From the NCBI GenBank assembly GCA_011033025.1, contig WFMF01000040.1:372001-436000 (forward strand): 64,000 nt of DNA. The letters run 5' to 3'. Numbering within the stretch: the first letter of the stretch is position 1; every line of letters begins with the position of its first letter. Position numbers and translations under genes: made by a program. Shown piece by piece: positions 12,566 through 24,200 of this stretch. This DNA is from Beroe forskalii (lineage: Eukaryota; Ctenophora; Nuda; Beroida; Beroidae). Below the pieces are notes generated by a model. The model ran no database searches. It was not told the DNA's origin and worked only from the letters and a program-made list of their open reading frames with translations.

Positions 12566-15043
12566 ATAATGTAATAATATTTGAACTAGTAAACATGTCC
12601 TATGACACTCGCCTAGGCCACTTAACACTTACTGTCGATAACACAGATGACAGAATACCACCAGTTAGCAATCTGCAGCTCTGCTTCACCTTTACCAGTA
12701 CCTCACAGCTTCACCCAACTGTCAGTACCCTGCAGCTTCAGCCAACTTGGTCCCCTCTTCACTGCTTCATGATGTGCATTAGTGCAGTACTTTACAGTAG
12801 CATCGATTTCCTATTAGAATTAGTAGTCTCCAATCGTTGTCGAATGGCAGTCTGTACCTATCATCATAATTCTATATGACTTTGCTAAAGGGAAGGGTGT
12901 TAATAACTACAGCTTTGCCTGGAATATATCAAACATGAGATACACTATATATTATCACAAAATTTGATACATCGAACTTGATGAAAGTTTAAAATAGATG
13001 AAATATGGTACCACAATAGATAACCATGAGATGTCTAATTGGAGTCCATTGGACTTATTGGACATGATGGATCAATTTTATCTATTTAAAAACGATTCAC
13101 AACTCTGATGAACTATTTTAACGATTTCTGAAGTGAAAAATCATATTTTACCACACTGTTTTTCCAACTGAAGCATGCAAAGGTGTCTGGCATCCCTGTG
13201 CCTTCTCACATGATCCAAAATGTTTCATTTGAAGGATATAACATGCATATTGGGTGTACACCAAGATCAAGATGTACTGCCCAAAATTAAGGGGTGTGTC
13301 TCAGAACCAAGGAGTAATTCCCTAGGATTAAGAATTGAGACCAAGGGCAATCAAGTTTCTGTTTTGGAGTTTGAAGCTAGATTAAGAACTGTGTTCACAG
13401 ATCAGGAAATTGCTCCAAGATTGAGGTGTTTTTACTAATTCAATTTTACATTTGATCCCATGAACAAGGGACATTCCCTAGGTTCATTGAGTCTATCCCA
13501 GGATCATGGAGTCTGTCCCACGACCAAGGATCAGGGAGTCTGTCACAGGATCAAGGAGTGTGCAGATGGATCGAGGATTCAGTCTGGATCAAGGAATGTA
13601 CAGCTGATAATTGAGATACAATCAGATCTAGGTGTCCACCATAGAATCATGAGTATGATCATGTGTTTGTCAAAGGCTGCTGAAGCAAGGAAGTAGAAAA
13701 GAATGCCGAGGTAATGAAGCTTACACCACCTGGTTTTATCCCGATAGTATATAATCCAAGGTAGATCCAAGGTAGGATGATAATTCACTAATCAAAGCTG
13801 AGGTAGGTATTGACCGAAGATGCTTGCACATCAATCATCTAGGTTTGTCCCGATAAAGAAGAACGGGAGGAGAATATTTGTTGCTTCACGCTCAAAAGAA
13901 GCAAACCGTATAAGCTGCCCAAGTTGAACAGGCAGATAACTGCTTGAGTTGGGGCCATTGGGGTCTATTACCCAATTGGAGAATATAGTTGTTTAACAAT
14001 TTTCTATATAGATATCTGTCCTCTACTATATAGACTATTAGTTATGCCAACATATCAGCCAAATATAATCGTTGCCTCAGACTATGAGGGGCCATGTCGT
14101 GTGGCACAGCGCCTCCACGGAAGCGCATTTTACCTACCTACCTATCAATCATCTAGGTGTGACTCATTTGGATTTGGCTGTTCTTACATAGTATTTCTCA
14201 AGAAATCGTGTCAAAGTTCAAGTCCAAAGTTGGAGAAAAGTCTTGCAGATCAATGTGTTTTAAAGGATTTATTCTTTAATCGTTATATACAATTTCTTCT
14301 CAATATACATAAAGAGTGTCACTGAATAATAATAGTAAATTAGAAAAAAGTTTGAAATAAGTGAAGTTAAAATAAGTATACAAGAATTTGTTCTATCAAT
14401 ACAAGGAAAACGTAAGTCCAACACTGCTAAAACATGTACTGTAAAAAACAGTTATACAAGTGAATCAAGTTTTTATCCCATCAAATATTGACATTTGGTT
14501 GGTCTGAAAAGTGCATTGATTTAAAATAAGATAAGATAAAATATTTTGCCATCAAACATTACAAAATATGTTCAAAATGCTCATGGTCCAGAGCAAAAAT
14601 TAATTACCTTCAAACTTCCTCTATCAACTGAATCTTCCTGTCATCACTGAGATATTGAAAATTAAAAATAAGAAAATGAATGAAAGAAATTCGATTTAAT
14701 GTCCAACTTGCAACAACTGCAATGAGTAGTCACCACTTACACAGTATTTCATTATTCATAATTCAATGTTGATTACTTTGCCCCAATTGTGAACATCAAC
14801 ACTGTTCACAGAACTCAGATATCTTCAACCTTCCACCTTTTACTTGATCTTCCAGCCTCTAATAACAAATTGAAATTTTTGAAAATTAAATGATGAAAAA
14901 GGATTGTTGAACAGAACATGACTTAAACAATTCCATTCCTAATCTTTAAAAAACATTTGATTAACTTGGCGTATAAACATGATAAAATCTAATTTTTTAG
15001 GTTAAAATGGTTATTAAACATACTTAAGATAAAATGTTTTAAA
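12566..15043. other. Intergenic; degenerate GATCAAGG repeats at about 13255-13650
   Basis: No gene recognised. Between about 13255 and 13650 short blocks such as CAAGGAGT, AGGATCA and GATCAAGGA recur irregularly. The remainder is AT-rich. Open frames here are short and lack domain similarity. Confidence 0.5.
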
Positions 15044-15143
15044 AGAATTTTTTGGAAAATTAATTTGTTTTCAATCATCAAATTGAATTAAAGCTTTAAT
15101 TCAATTTGATGATTGAAAATAAATTTATTTTCCAAAAATTCCG
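15044..15143. repeat. Near-perfect 100-bp palindrome
   Basis: Arms of about 50 bp meet at AAGCTT (15091-15096). Left arm pieces TTTTGGAAAATTAATTTG and TCAATCATCAAATTGAATTA are mirrored on the right as TAATTCAATTTGATGATTGA and a TTTATTTTCCAAAA block. There is essentially no loop. It could extrude as a cruciform, or it may be a fold-back MITE. Confidence 0.85.
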
Positions 15144-15189
15144 ACCTATTTCAGACCTATTAGTATTAGTTGAAATTCTAAATTTTATT

Positions 15190-15372
15190 TAAGATTTTAC
15201 TACGCGCACGAGGGTAAAACAACTTCCTAAGCCCGCATAGGTGTGTGTACGCGCGCGGCGCTTCCCTACGGGAAGCGCGCCGCGCAACGCAAACAGGGAT
15301 ATACGTGTTTAGCAAGGTTAGGGCAAGCGCCACGCGCTTCCCTGAATAAGCGCGCCGCGCCATGTGCGAGCC
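15190..15372. repeat. GC-rich hairpin island
   Basis: GCGCGGCGCTTCCC, loop TAC, then GGGAAGCGCGCCGCGC at about 15253-15284 forms a strong hairpin. A partial copy (CGCGCTTCCC..AAGCGCGCCGCGC) follows at about 15335-15360. It is sharply GC-rich against AT-rich flanks and resembles the other GC-rich fold-back elements of this window. Confidence 0.65.
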
Positions 15373-16385
15373 ACTGAAGATAAATTTTTGAAAAATGCAA
15401 AGAAGTTTTATATCTTTCTCATTCGAGTTGATAATATCATTTCAAAATTATTTTATTTTATTTTTGCCACCTACTGAGTGCTAGATAATAAATTTTTTTA
15501 AATTTTACCTTTTTCTATTTGGACTGCATTAAAACTTATCTTACTTTGTAACCAAGTAACTTTTTTGATTATTGTTAATTTGCTTTTTATTAATGTTACT
15601 TTGGAATGGGCACCAGATTTAGCAAATTTATCCATATTTAAGAACACATATTATCTATTTTACCAATCAATGAATAGCAAATATTTAAGAGCTTTATCAA
15701 TAGGAAATATAAACAACTGCAAGCACTGTTTTAAACTTAAATAACATCATTAACAGACCAATTGAGAGTTCAAGAATCCTGCATGGAAAGAGTTAATAGA
15801 ATGCTATGAATGTTAGTAGTTTGGAAAGCACCAGTCTCCCTAACTTGACCAAATCCAACCTCATCTCTGGTTATTATCTGTTAATAAAGCCAATTGCGGA
15901 GGCATCAAATTGTCTCTGTTGTGAATCTCAAAGAAAAATAATAGAAGATAAAGCTATTTACAGAAAAGACAATCTGGCCTATGTTCAAGTTGTTATGATA
16001 AGTCCCTCCAAACTGAAAATATTGTTAGCACACACATCACTATCAACCCACCTCTCCCTAGTAAGCTCCATCATCATAACAGATCCAGTCTCCATTCTCT
16101 GATTTGGCAACAAGAACTATGCCTATATCCCAAACTCTTCGGAGGTTGTTTGATATATTGAGCTAACCAGAATTGAGATTACCATCAATGTTCACCCTTC
16201 CTATCAGCCATTTTAAATTTGATTAAAACAAATTTCCTGTAAGAAGTCATAAAGAGACCATCCATATGTTACTATAATATCAGATCAATAATACAAGCAC
16301 AAGTCATGCCCCTCCCTTCAATGTTATCCTGAGAAAACTGAATCATCTGACTATATAATTCATAATATTAATCAAGATATTATGT
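15373..16385. other. Intergenic up to the assembly gap
   Basis: AT-rich, with only one weak open frame (15806-16102) lacking recognisable features. Ends at the N run. Confidence 0.5.
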
Positions 16386-16485
16386 NNNNNNNNNNNNNNN
16401 NNNNNNNNNNNNNNNNNNNNNNNNNNNNNNNNNNNNNNNNNNNNNNNNNNNNNNNNNNNNNNNNNNNNNNNNNNNNNNNNNNNNN
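16386..16485. other. Assembly gap (100 N)
   Basis: Exactly 100 N, the conventional placeholder for a scaffold gap of unknown size. It sits at the left edge of the 354-bp satellite, so the true array probably extends into the gap. Confidence 0.99.
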
Positions 16486-18640
16486 TGTATCTGCTCATAA
16501 ATTATGCGCCTGAAAACCACTGAACCAATGATATTCGCCAGTTTTCCTTTGTTTTCCTGTAAAATCCAAAAACCCTACTTGTACCTCTCAAAACAGTGAT
16601 CCAGGATGTTCTTCATTTCTGAGGCACCCAAGATCCGAAATCGAAAAGCTTTGGCCGATTGGAGTTGAAAATTTGTACGCCATCCATAGACGACCTAAGA
16701 AAGACATGCCATACTTCAGAATCCCTAAATCAGCCATTTTCTGTCTGTTATGGAGGGTTAAAATCGTTTTTTTCGGCTTAAAACTGCCTTTTTTCGCCCC
16801 TTATTGGGCGTAGATGTCTCATGCGTGGTCAAATAGAAGTGTATCTGGTCATAAATTATGCGCCTGAAACCACTGAACCAATGATATTCGCCAGTTTTCC
16901 TTTGTTTTCCTGTAAAATCCAAAAACCCCTATTTTTACCTCTCAAAACAGTGATCCAGGACGTTCTTCATTTCTGAGGCACCCAAGATCCAAAATCGAAA
17001 AGCTTTGGCAGATTGAGCTGAAAATTTGCACGCCATCCATGGACGACCTAAGGAAGACATACCATACTTCAAAATCCCGAAATCAGCCATTTTCTGTCTG
17101 TTATGGGGGGTTTAAATCGCGTTTTTCGGCTTAAAAACTGCCTTTTTTCGCCCCTTATTGGGCGTAGATGTCTCATGGGTGGTCAAATAGAAGTGTATCT
17201 GGTCATAAATTATGCGCCTGAAACCACTGAACCAATGATATTCGCCAGTTTTCCTTTGTTTTCCTGTAAAATCCAAAAACCCTATTCTCAAAACAGTGAT
17301 CCAGGATGTTCTTCATTTCTGAGGCACCCAAGATCCGAAACAGTGATTCTGAAAAGGATGGACGTTACTTCAGAATCCCGGAAATCAGCCATTTTCTGTC
17401 TGTTATGGAGGGTTAAAATCGCGTTTTTCGGCTTAAAACTGCCTTTTTCGCCCCTTATTGGGCGTAGATCTCATGGGTGGTCAAATGAAGTGTAATAAAT
17501 TTGCGCCTGAAACCACTGAACCGATTGAGTTTTCCTTTGCTGTAATATCCAAAAAATTTGTACCTCCAAATCCATGGACGACCTAAGCTGAAAATTTGCA
17601 CGCCATTGGACGACCAGAATCCTTGAAATCAGCCATTTTCTGTCTGTTATGGAGGGTTAAAATCGCGTTTTTCGGCTTAAAAACTGCCTTTTTTCGCCCC
17701 TTATTGGGCGTAGATGTCTCATGGGTGGTCAAATAGAAGTGTATCTGGTCATAAATTATGCGCCTGAAACCACTGAACCAATGATATTCGCCAGTTTTCC
17801 TTTGTTTTCCTGTAAAATCCAAAAACGCTATTTTACCTCTCAAAACAGTGATCCAGGATGTTCTTCATTTCTGAGGCACCCAAGATCCGAAATCGAAAAG
17901 TTTTGGCCGATTGAGCTGAAAATTTGCACACCATCCATGGACGACCTAAGAAAGACATACCATACTTCAGAATCCCGAAATCAGCCATTTTCTGTCTGTT
18001 ATGGAGGGTTAAAATCGCGTTTTTCGGCTTAAAAACTGCCTTTTTTCGCCCCTTATTGGGCGTAGATGTCTCATGCGTGGTCAAATAGAAGTGTATCTGG
18101 TCATAAATTATGCGCCTGAAACCACTGAACCAATGATATTCGCCAGTTTTCCTTTGTTTTCCTGTAAAATCCAAAAAACCCTATTTGTACCTCTCAAAAC
18201 AGTGATCCAGGACGTTCCTCATTTCTGAGGCACCAAGATCCGAAATCGAAAAGCTTTGGCCGATTGAGCTTAAAATTTGCACGCCATCCATGGACGACCT
18301 AAGAAAGACATACCATACTTCAGAATCCCGAAATCAGCCATTTTCTGTCTGTTATGGGGGGTAAAAATCGCGTTTTTCGGCTTAAAAACTGGCTTTTTTC
18401 GCCCCTTATTGGGCGTTGATGTCTCATGGGTGGTCAAATAGAAGTGTATCTGGTCATAAATTATGCGCGTGAAACCACTGAACCAATGGTATTCGCCAGT
18501 TTTCCTTGGTTTTCCTGTAAAATCCAAAAAACCCTATTTTTACCTCTCAAAACAGTGTTCCAGGAAGTTCTTCATATCTGAGGCACCCAAGATCCGAAAT
18601 CGAAAAGCTTTGGCTGATTGAGCTGAAAATTTGCACGCCA
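16486..18640. repeat. Satellite array, 354-bp unit
   Basis: The landmark AAATTATGCGC recurs near 16499, 16853, 17207, 17498, 17752, 18105 and 18459, giving a period of about 354 bp with one internally deleted unit (17.4-17.7 kb). Other constant blocks include TTCGCCCCTTATTGGGCG and CAGCCATTTTCTGTCTGTTA. Copies differ by only a few percent. Open frames on both strands inside the unit are repeated by the array and are not taken as genes. The last unit runs into an inverted fragment near 18640-18675. Confidence 0.93.
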
Positions 18641-18949
18641 TCTGAAGTATGGTATGTCTATCTTAGGTCGTCCATGGAATCAAGCGCTAGCGTTAGCCAT
18701 AGTACCATTCTTCACATATGATATCTAGGGGTAGCCGTAGATCAGATGATGGTCCCAGTGCGTAAACCTGGTTGCGTTGACCTGGTCGTGGACTTCTGCC
18801 CGGGCTCTTCTCTTCAATCGGCTTTATAACTCACGATACCATGCTTTCAGCTCACGTTAGTCATAAGACCTAATGGGGTCGTTGCCTTTAATAAATAGGC
18901 CAGTAAAGGGCATGCAATGTGATACTATTATTGGGAGAACATGTCACTA
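18641..18949. other. Satellite edge with inverted fragment, then unique sequence
   Basis: TCTGAAGTATGGTATGTCTA.. to GGTCGTCCATGG (about 18640-18676) is the reverse complement of a segment inside the 354-bp unit (near 17935-17970). The array therefore ends with a small inversion. The rest is unique, without recognisable genes. Confidence 0.6.
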
Positions 18950-19168
18950 TATAGTACGCTGACACTATAAAGTGTTTTTACGCACTATATAGTGACTGGG
19001 GTATTTTGGCACTGAAAAGCTTGTCACTATATAGTGCGGCAATCTTCTTTGACAGAATCAGCAGCAGTTCTTTGACAGAATCAGCAGCAGTTCTGTGACA
19101 CAACCAGTGGCAGTTCTGTGACAGAACCCGCAGCAGTTCTTTGAAAAACCCGTAACAGTTCTCTGACT
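18950..19168. repeat. CACTATATAGTG palindromes and a 24-bp tandem repeat
   Basis: Between about 18950 and 19035 the palindrome CACTATATAGTG appears twice in full or nearly so (about 18999 and 19024) plus diverged copies (CACTATATAGTACG and CACTATAAAGTG). From about 19045 to 19165 a 24-bp unit, TTCTTTGACAGAATCAGCAG plus CAGT, recurs about five times with increasing divergence. Confidence 0.75.
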
Positions 19169-19470
19169 GTTGACAGGCTCCTTTAACATACCTTTTTGCC
19201 TTCCCTTCTTCCGATGGCGATAGGCACACATACTGGTCACACTAGCATCTGAAAATGGCGCGCGAACACCGATTGCTTCTACTGGTGATATGTTTGCGCG
19301 AAAATTCAATTAAATTCGGATCGATCGATCGAATGTCGCGTACGTGCATTTTCGATACATTAAAATGTACCTACCAAAATTACCGAAGGAAAATTTGATT
19401 ACAGTAGAGAAATCGATGCCTCGCAAAATGTGCATACGTTGACATTCTTCCCTGATAACGTTTCTTTCAG

Positions 19471-20548
19471 GTTCTAGAAGTAGATGCGTTCAACATGTCA
19501 TGCAAAAATGTGTTCCACCTAAGTAATGTGTTTACTCAAGAGTTCGGCCGAGATTTAATCCAAGCTCTGGACAGCGTGGGAAATGTTTGGCAATTGCACC
19601 CGTACGGGCATGACAGACCAGGCTTCCATATGAAGTAAGTTTTATTCGAGTGTCATGTGGTGATCGGGTCTACCAAAGAATTAGAGTGAATTAAATAGAT
19701 AACTTATTCAGTGATCACCATTTTACACTTGCACGACTTAAAAAACCTCAGGCAGTCAGTCTACAACGAGACGTTAACAAGAGTCATACTTGACCTGACA
19801 GTCGATGTAGTGTCACAGCTCTTCCCAGGATACACACCAAAACGACAGCTGTACGATAGCTGGATTATAGAAGTTAGTTATACGGAGTTTAGCAGGGCTG
19901 TTAGATAGTGTGGTTATACGCTATCTTGAATGAGAGAAATGAAAGGCATACTAGGGTCTAGTGGTGAATAAGATATGAGAGCCTAATATGTAGGTGATTA
20001 GGATAGATATTTGATGCCTATTTGACTTGGCTGATACCTATTCAACTAGCTTGTTGTCTCGTGCTTTTTCAGATTGAAGGAGAGATGCGTCCAGGCAGGC
20101 GTACAAAACACGACAGCAGTGCAGCGTACCATGTTGTGGTACCTCTATCTGACTTAGGGTAAGTCTTGCAGCTGCTTCCGACTTCTGTAGTGTTAGCCTG
20201 TCGAATCATTGTCTTTCCAAGATATCTTGTCTTTTGAAGATATCATATGTAAAGGTACTATGCTAGATACATTTGATTAATTTCCAATGACTGTGAGAAC
20301 TCCTCTGTGTTAAAACTATACTTGACTGCCAGTGTAGAGTTTTTCACAAGTCAGCTGCTCTTTCACGTCACTCCTCCAGGAGTGAAGGCGGGTTCTGGTT
20401 TGGATTGCAGAAGTGCAGAGTCTTGGGTTTAAAGGCGGGGGATATCCTCATATTCCCAGGCTTCATCACTCACCAGAAGCAGGATTGGGAAACTTCCGAG
20501 GGGGGCATGACGCATTACTTGGAGATGTCCTTCGATCTACCGCACTGA
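19471..20548 (+). CDS. Lysyl hydroxylase (PLOD)-like 2-oxoglutarate dioxygenase domain, C-terminal four exons
   Basis: Exons 19471-19634, 19752-19872, 20073-20158 and 20419-20548 have GT..AG borders and matching phases. They give a 167-residue open product ending SFDLPH at TGA 20546-20548. PLOD enzymes hydroxylate collagen lysines in the ER using Fe(II) and 2-oxoglutarate. The product follows the PLOD C-terminal domain throughout. An N-terminal FTQEFGRDLIQALDSVG helix is followed by GFHMKQ, then QLFPGYTPKRQLYDSWII, the metal-site strand KHDSSAAYHVVVPL, GDILIFPGFITHQ with the distal His, and GGMTHYLEMSF. In active PLODs the site is HHD and the 2-oxoglutarate Arg lies in TRY; here they read KHD and THY. 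The domain may therefore be inactive or use other ligands. Upstream glycosyltransferase-like exons were not seen; they may lie in or before the satellite and gap, or the gene may be a short paralogue. Confidence 0.72.
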
Positions 20549-21204
20549 TGTATCCTATATTTATTTCGAAATTGTGTATGCCCATCGTTTACTACATATT
20601 TTCTATTGATAGATTATGAATTTAAGTCAGGTACGCTAGGTATAATTTATTGTATCTTCTTTCTTCAGTATATTTCTAAATTCTATTGAAATGGGCCTTG
20701 GGCCAATACTTGATTTTTAAATATTTTTATCTATGAAAATTTCGGGATATTTTATTGTTTATAAATGATTAATTTCTTATTTATATTTCGAATTTCATAC
20801 ATTTTTACTTGACAGTATCCAATCACAGATTTTAAAATTTATAGGTTTTTATAGAGATGTAAAAACGGGGATATTTTTTAAGGTTTTATGATATTGATTA
20901 TATAGATTTACAGAATTTCATCAGCATTATTTTACTATTTTAGAAAGTTAGAAATTATCATGGGTTCTTATAATATCAATTATTATTTACGGTGTTTTCA
21001 TCTCTGTTTTGGACTAAATATCTCATTCTTGAACTAGCCTCTCCCCTAGGGAAAAATAATATTTTACGTTAAAATCTTCCCTTTTCCTCAATTTCTTTAA
21101 GATTTACTTGATCATCCCATAAATGTTGTCATACTTTTTCTTTGTCATATCTTTCCTTGCAGTGAGTTTTCATTCACCAACACTCAATCTTCCTATTTCG
21201 TAGG
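20549..21204. other. Spacer between the PLOD-like gene and LMBRD1
   Basis: AT-rich; probably the 3' UTR of the PLOD-like gene and the promoter or 5' UTR of LMBRD1. No further coding seen. Confidence 0.5.
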
Positions 21205-24200
21205 ATGGGGTTTAACGACACGATTAAGATCCCTATTGAACTGTTCATTGGGTCTACAGCCACATTCGGTACCATAATACTGGTAAGTGAACCGGCTTGT
21301 AAGACTTCGAGCTCCGATTGTTTCCCTTATTCATCAAGTTGAGATAGGAAAATTGACGCTCTGTCTTTACCATTGCAGAGATTCAAACCATTTCAGATTA
21401 TTCAATGAGCAATGTTCAGTCACAGCCTGTAACTTATACCATTCACTCCTTCCTTAACGCCTTAAGGCCTTTAGGCAGTATTAGTTTGCTACCAGAATGT
21501 TATAGCTCGATTACTATCTGCACACTGATTGTTCGAGCCTTAATTCGATGTGGGTAAACTAATGTCACATACAACCCCTCCCTCTTTAGTAGCCATCCCT
21601 CCTACTATAGACTTGCAACTTGCCTCCTTGGGGACTCCCCTTGATTTGACTCAACCCATTTATTCCCTTTTAGATTCCCCTTTATTTGTGATTCCCCTAG
21701 ATTTGACTCTGTCAAGCTATTTTCCATGAGATTTGTGGCCGTTCTTCAGTCACTCCCCTAGATTTGACTCTATTCCCCTCTCTAGATTTGTGTGATCGTG
21801 GTTGCTGTGTACATCAGTAACTCCCCTAGATTTGACTCTATTCCCCTCTAGATTTGACTCTATTCCCCTCTCTAGATTTGTGTGATCGTGGTTGCTGTGT
21901 ACATCAGTAAGTTTGCACATGAAGCCCACCCCGGGGTAGCACCTCGCTTTGTGGCTGGTTTGACATGTACCATCGTCCTGATAACCGCTCTCTTACTCCC
22001 TGTGGATGTGTTCATGACGTCGTATCAGAAGTACCCCAACGGTACTTGGCGGGTAGGTCATGTTGTTTAGGTAATTTTATGATTTTCAAACCAAACTCAT
22101 CTATGGTAATTGCTTTATCATTGAAAATTATCTCATTGAAAATTAACCTTTTGGGCTTCCTTTTACGCTTCTTTCAATGACTTCCTCAACTGATCGCCCC
22201 CCAACCCCCAGGACTGGGCTGCTGACAACACGACACGAGCTGACATTAACAACGCTATCCTGTACACCTACTACACGTGCTACAGCCTCCTCACTCTCTG
22301 CCTCTTCGTCTTCATTCCCTTCGCTTACTTCTACTTCGAGGAAGGTAAGTACACTCAGCCAGCAGTTGGAGAGGGATTAGGGGTGATTAGAGAGATGATA
22401 CCTGATTGACATTTTGAACGTGCTGCGGCCATCGGTGATTATGCCCCGTAGTTAACTCCACACATTTCAGTGTGTTACTATAAATCCCTTTTTACAGGTG
22501 ACATAGATGAGCACTCCACGGGTGCTGACCGGTGCTGCACTGCCTTCAAGTACAGCTTCTCTTTTGTCTTCCTTGTAGCTGCCTTCCTTCTCGTGGGGGC
22601 CTTCGTTCAGTTCGGAGAGATACCCTCCAACAACGGAACCATAATAGACGATCTCAACTCACTCGGGGACCAGATAAAAGCCAAAGGTCGGCCAAATTCT
22701 TTGTATTTTCCTAAATGGTTTGTCTTTGTCTGAGACTCTGCATTACTTTTTGTTTATCCTATCGTTGGTCAGGTAACGAAAATTTAATATCCATGCTCAA
22801 AGCTCTGTGGCTCATCCTTATTCTGGGGCTTCGTGAATCCCGTTACCAGCCCGCGTCTAGTACGCATCCTGGTCTAATCCTACTGAAATTTCGGAAGAAT
22901 TGTTATTTGATTTTGATATCTCATAATATGCAAGTAATAAGGTACTAAAAATGTCAGTGTTAATGCAACCCTCGAGAATTGTCCCAAAATAGACCCGGCG
23001 CGTGGGTATGCATTTTATTAATAATGCTCATATATTGGCTATTCCTTGAGAGTCGTGGTGTATTCACCTTCACCACTGTCCTCCTTGCTGAGTATTATAC
23101 CAAATCTGGAAAGGGCACAATTAATATTATCAAAGGTTTCGCTGTCTCTGAAAACGCTATACCATCGCTTCTGTACCTATGGTTTACTTACTTTTTCAAA
23201 ACATGCTCTTAAAATCGTGTAAAAAGTTTTGAATCTTATAATCGTTAACTGACCCTCTGTCTATCATATTTTGACTCCTCCATGTCTATAATATGTTGAT
23301 TGTTGACCCTCAATGTCAGGTGCGGAGTCGGCCCTCTCCTTCACCATGTCCGTGCTGACCGTGATAGGTCTCATCATCTACATCACGTACACGGCGTACG
23401 GTCTCTCGGCCTTCCCCTTCAACTTCGTCAAGTCCCGGGGGAGCGCCAAGGCGGAACTCAAGAACCTGCGAGCTGAGCAGATCACGAGGCAGGAGAAGGA
23501 GAGGCAGCTGGCAGCGAAGTACGCTGACGGGCGACCTGTCATTCCTGCAGATAGGAGACTCATGCAGAAACTAGCCAGGGTAGGTAGGGAATCACCAGAA
23601 GCTAGGATTAGTGATATAGTATAGATTAGAGTTATGAATGTTCTAGAACCAGTTCATAGCCAGGGTAGGAATAGTGAATTGTATCACTACATGCTAGATT
23701 GCTAGGCTGAGGGATTGGTGATGTCGAAGATTAGATCCATGATATTGATGAGAGTAAATGAATGTTCCAAAACCAATCAGATTCATGCTAAATACTAAGA
23801 TACTTTCTTTTCAAATCTCACATTTAGTAGCCCCTCACTATAATTTAGAAACCCCTGGCCCTGAAATGTCTCACATTACAGGATAAAGATCGGTACGATG
23901 AGTTACAGCGACTGGTAGAGACCGAGCAGCAGAGTTGCTGTACTAAGATCAAGATATGTTGCCGACCGCTCAGCATCGTGTTGGGCATAGTCCTTACTCT
24001 TCTCTCCATGGCATTCATGGCGTCTGTTTCTGTTACTTTGTGAGTGACTGATACTTTTGATTACCCAACTCAGTAGTATTTTTTCAGCAGTAATTCCTGT
24101 TATCTAAAAATTAATATGTTCCTTTATTTAGTCTTATGCAAATTTTATTGGAATTCTATAGGTATACGTTTTGTAGTGTTCAGTTTACAGCTTCAATTCA

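Noticed and set aside
15806-16102. 98-codon frame before the gap
   Set aside because: AT-rich, no domain, no neighbouring exon signals.
17103-18527. Frames of 85-130 codons in the 354-bp satellite on both strands
   Set aside because: They recur with the satellite unit, are broken in some units and have no domain. Treated as satellite by-products.
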